From positions 1 to 5,976 of the forward strand of contig NZ_JAMONU010000184.1 of the NCBI RefSeq assembly GCF_027066465.1: a stretch of DNA of 5,976 bases. The letters run 5' to 3'. This stretch comes from Thermococcus sp. (GTDB lineage: Archaea > Methanobacteriota_B > Thermococci > Thermococcales > Thermococcaceae). The position numbers and the translations under genes were made by a program. Shown here piece after piece: positions 4,428 through 5,976 of the stretch. Under the pieces are notes generated by a model, which saw nothing but the letters and a program-made list of their open reading frames with translations, was not told the DNA's origin and ran no database searches. Positions within the stretch are counted from its first letter, which is position 1; every line of letters begins with the position of its first letter.

Positions 4428-5585
4428 ATGGAGATTCACTTCGACATGGAATACGAGGACGCTTATAGGGAAGTCTACGAGATGGTGAGGCCGAAGTACA
4501 AGCTCTTCACGGCAGGACCCGTCGCCTGCTTCCCCGAGGTTCTCGCGATAATGAGCGTGCAGATGTTCAGCCACCGCTCGGCCGAGGCGAAGGCCGTTCA
4601 CGTTGACACTCTCGAGAGGCTCAGGAAGTTCCTCGAGGCCGATAAAGGCGAGATAATACTCTTCCCGAGCTCGGGAACCGGCTTCATGGAGTCTGCCGTC
4701 AGAAACACAGTTCCCCGCGGCGGAAAGGTCCTCGTCACAATCATCGGCGCCTTCGGAAAGCGCTTCGCCGAAGTTGTTGAAGCCAACGGAAGGAAGGCGG
4801 TAATCCTTGAGAAGGAACCCGGCTACGCGATAAAGCCGGAGGAACTCGATGAGGCTTTGAGGAAGAACCCCGACGTCCACGCGGTCACGATAACCTACAA
4901 CGAGACATCGACCGGCGTGCTGAACCCGCTCCCGGAGCTGGCCAAAGTGGCCAAGGAGCACGACAAGCTGGTCTTCGTTGACGCGGTTTCCGCGATGGGC
5001 GGGGCGGACATAAGGTTCGACAAGTGGGGTCTCGACCTGGTCTTCGCCAGCAGTCAGAAGGCCTTCGGCGTCCCGCCGGGACTCGCGATGGCAGCGGTCA
5101 GCGAGCGCGTTTTCGAGATAGCAGAGAAGATGCCGGAGCGCGGCTGGTACTTCGACCTACCGCTCTACAGGAAGTTCAACGAGAAGAAGAAGGGAACGCC
5201 TTCAACGCCACCGCTCCCGCAGATATTCGGCCTCAACGTCGTTCTCAGAATAATCGAGAAGATGGGAGGAAAGAAGGAGTGGCTTGAGATGTACGCAAAG
5301 AGGAGCAGTATGATACGCGAGGGCGTCAGGGAGATGGGTCTTGAAATACTCGCCGAGCCCGGCTACGAGAGCCCGACGATAACTGCCGTTCTCGTCCCCG
5401 AGGGGATGAAGGGTGTTGATGTTTACAACGCCATGCGCGAGCGCGGCTTCGAGTTGGCTAAGGGCTACGGAAGCGTGGCGGAGAAGACATTCAGGATTGG
5501 AAACATGGGCTACATGACCTTCGACGACATCCGCGAGATGCTCGCCAACCTCAGGGAGGTCATAGAAGAGCTGAGGAAGAAGTGA
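4428..5585 (+). CDS. Class V PLP aminotransferase, alanine/serine-glyoxylate type
   Basis: Transfers an amino group between a small amino acid such as alanine or serine and a 2-oxo acid such as glyoxylate or pyruvate, using pyridoxal phosphate in the cytosol. At 385 residues it is family length. Visible sites are FTAGPVACFPEVL (27-39) at the N-terminal substrate loop, SHR (48-50), the phosphate-binding SSGTGFMESA (81-90), NETSTG (158-163), Asp185 in FVDAVSAMGG for the pyridine nitrogen, the Schiff-base Lys211 in SSQKAFG, and Arg356 in FRIGNMG, which should hold the substrate carboxylate. A T. litoralis alanine:glyoxylate aminotransferase is a known archaeal member. The exact substrate cannot be read here; a phosphoserine or cysteine-desulfurase role is less likely. 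The ATG follows GGGGTGAT at a proper distance. Confidence 0.92.
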   Translation: MEIHFDMEYEDAYREVYEMVRPKYKLFTAGPVACFPEVLAIMSVQMFSHRSAEAKAVHVDTLERLRKFLEADKGEIILFPSSGTGFMESAVRNTVPRGGKVLVTIIGAFGKRFAEVVEANGRKAVILEKEPGYAIKPEELDEALRKNPDVHAVTITYNETSTGVLNPLPELAKVAKEHDKLVFVDAVSAMGGADIRFDKWGLDLVFASSQKAFGVPPGLAMAAVSERVFEIAEKMPERGWYFDLPLYRKFNEKKKGTPSTPPLPQIFGLNVVLRIIEKMGGKKEWLEMYAKRSSMIREGVREMGLEILAEPGYESPTITAVLVPEGMKGVDVYNAMRERGFELAKGYGSVAEKTFRIGNMGYMTFDDIREMLANLREVIEELRKK

Positions 5586-5587
5586 AA

Positions 5588-5976
5588 TCAGAGCAGGGGC
5601 TTTAACTCCCCGTTCTCTATTTTGTGAATCCTGTTTATCTTCTTCATTCCGGTTCTCCAGTCCCTGCTCAGCTCGACGAGGACGTCGAAGCGGTCGAAGG
5701 TCTTCTCGTCTATTCCGAGCCAGTGCATGACTTCAGCCTTCAGGTCGTCGCTCATCGCCAGCGAGGTGACGATGAAGGCGTAGTCGTCGATTAGCCTGTC
5801 CAGAATCCTCGGGACGCTGACGGTGTGAAGGGTGTCTATCACGACGTAGTCTGGGCTGAGCCTTCTGAGTTTCTCGATGACCTCGTCGGTCCTCTCCTCC
5901 GTCGGGCGCCCGTCGAAGGCTGTATCAATGACCTCGATGTTCGGCCTGAAGGGCTTGAACTCGCCGTAGGCTGTAA
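5588..5976 (-). CDS. C-terminal part of a secretion-type (PilT/VirB11-like) P-loop ATPase, partial
   Basis: The frame stays open from the TGA at 5588-5590 to the right edge, so the gene starts outside; the GTG at 5840-5842 is internal. The 128 visible residues begin TAYGEFKPFRPNIEVIDTAF. A Walker B-like strand, SPDYVVID, is followed by a helix (VPRILDRLID) and a strand ending in S/T (AFIVTSLAMS), as in the later half of RecA-fold secretion ATPases. The end, FDVLVELSRDWRTGMKKINR then IHKIENGELKPLL, resembles the beta-strand tail of CpaF/VirB11/ArlI proteins (FD-hydrophobic-V, basic stretch, I-E-hydrophobic). The Walker A part is not visible and the usual GE box after Walker B is absent, so it may be a divergent family. 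It is convergent with the aminotransferase, 2 bp between stops. A KaiC- or other RecA-like ATPase is the alternative. Confidence 0.6.
   Translation of the reverse strand, partial: TAYGEFKPFRPNIEVIDTAFDGRPTEERTDEVIEKLRRLSPDYVVIDTLHTVSVPRILDRLIDDYAFIVTSLAMSDDLKAEVMHWLGIDEKTFDRFDVLVELSRDWRTGMKKINRIHKIENGELKPLL

Noticed and set aside
4392..4961. A 189-codon - strand open frame
   Set aside because: It is antisense to the aminotransferase, which has a full set of PLP motifs. It would also cover the aminotransferase promoter.

Overview
The window looks like chromosomal DNA of a hyperthermophilic euryarchaeon of the Thermococcales, most likely Thermococcus. The clues are an archaeal uL16 (L10e) gene, a full-length archaeal Rnl3-type RNA ligase of the kind described from Pyrococcus abyssi, GGTGA-type ribosome binding sites, BRE/TATA promoters, tightly packed genes and a tRNA gene with encoded CCA. 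The genus is inferred from protein resemblance recalled from memory; no search was run.

Layout. Positions 1-32 are the 3' end of a tRNA gene on the + strand. Positions 33-731 hold no convincing gene. This stretch is A+T-richer than the genes, has a strong T-over-A excess on the + strand, and is crowded with short, nearly perfect inverted repeats. Four genes follow on the - strand, read from right to left: an MFS transporter (3105-4265), ribosomal protein L10e (2484-3029), a small membrane-anchored protein with an outside domain (about 1917-2423) and the RNA ligase (732-1874). L10e has the best promoter of the window directly behind the MFS stop codon. The membrane protein and the ligase also have possible promoters of their own, so the row need not be one operon. 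A T-run 11 bases past the ligase stop is the likely terminator of this strand.

Across a 162-bp divergent intergenic region, a class V PLP aminotransferase (4428-5585) runs on the + strand. It converges, with 2 bp between stop codons, on a - strand gene that is cut by the right edge. Its visible 128 residues look like the C-terminal end of a secretion-type (PilT/VirB11/CpaF-like) P-loop ATPase.

The genes do not form one obvious pathway. They cover translation (tRNA, L10e), RNA joining (ligase), amino acid/glyoxylate metabolism (aminotransferase), transport (MFS) and an envelope- or secretion-like function. The least explained part is the 700-bp region beside the tRNA. Two places in it can fold into mutually exclusive hairpins. 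I found no clear new defence or mobile system.
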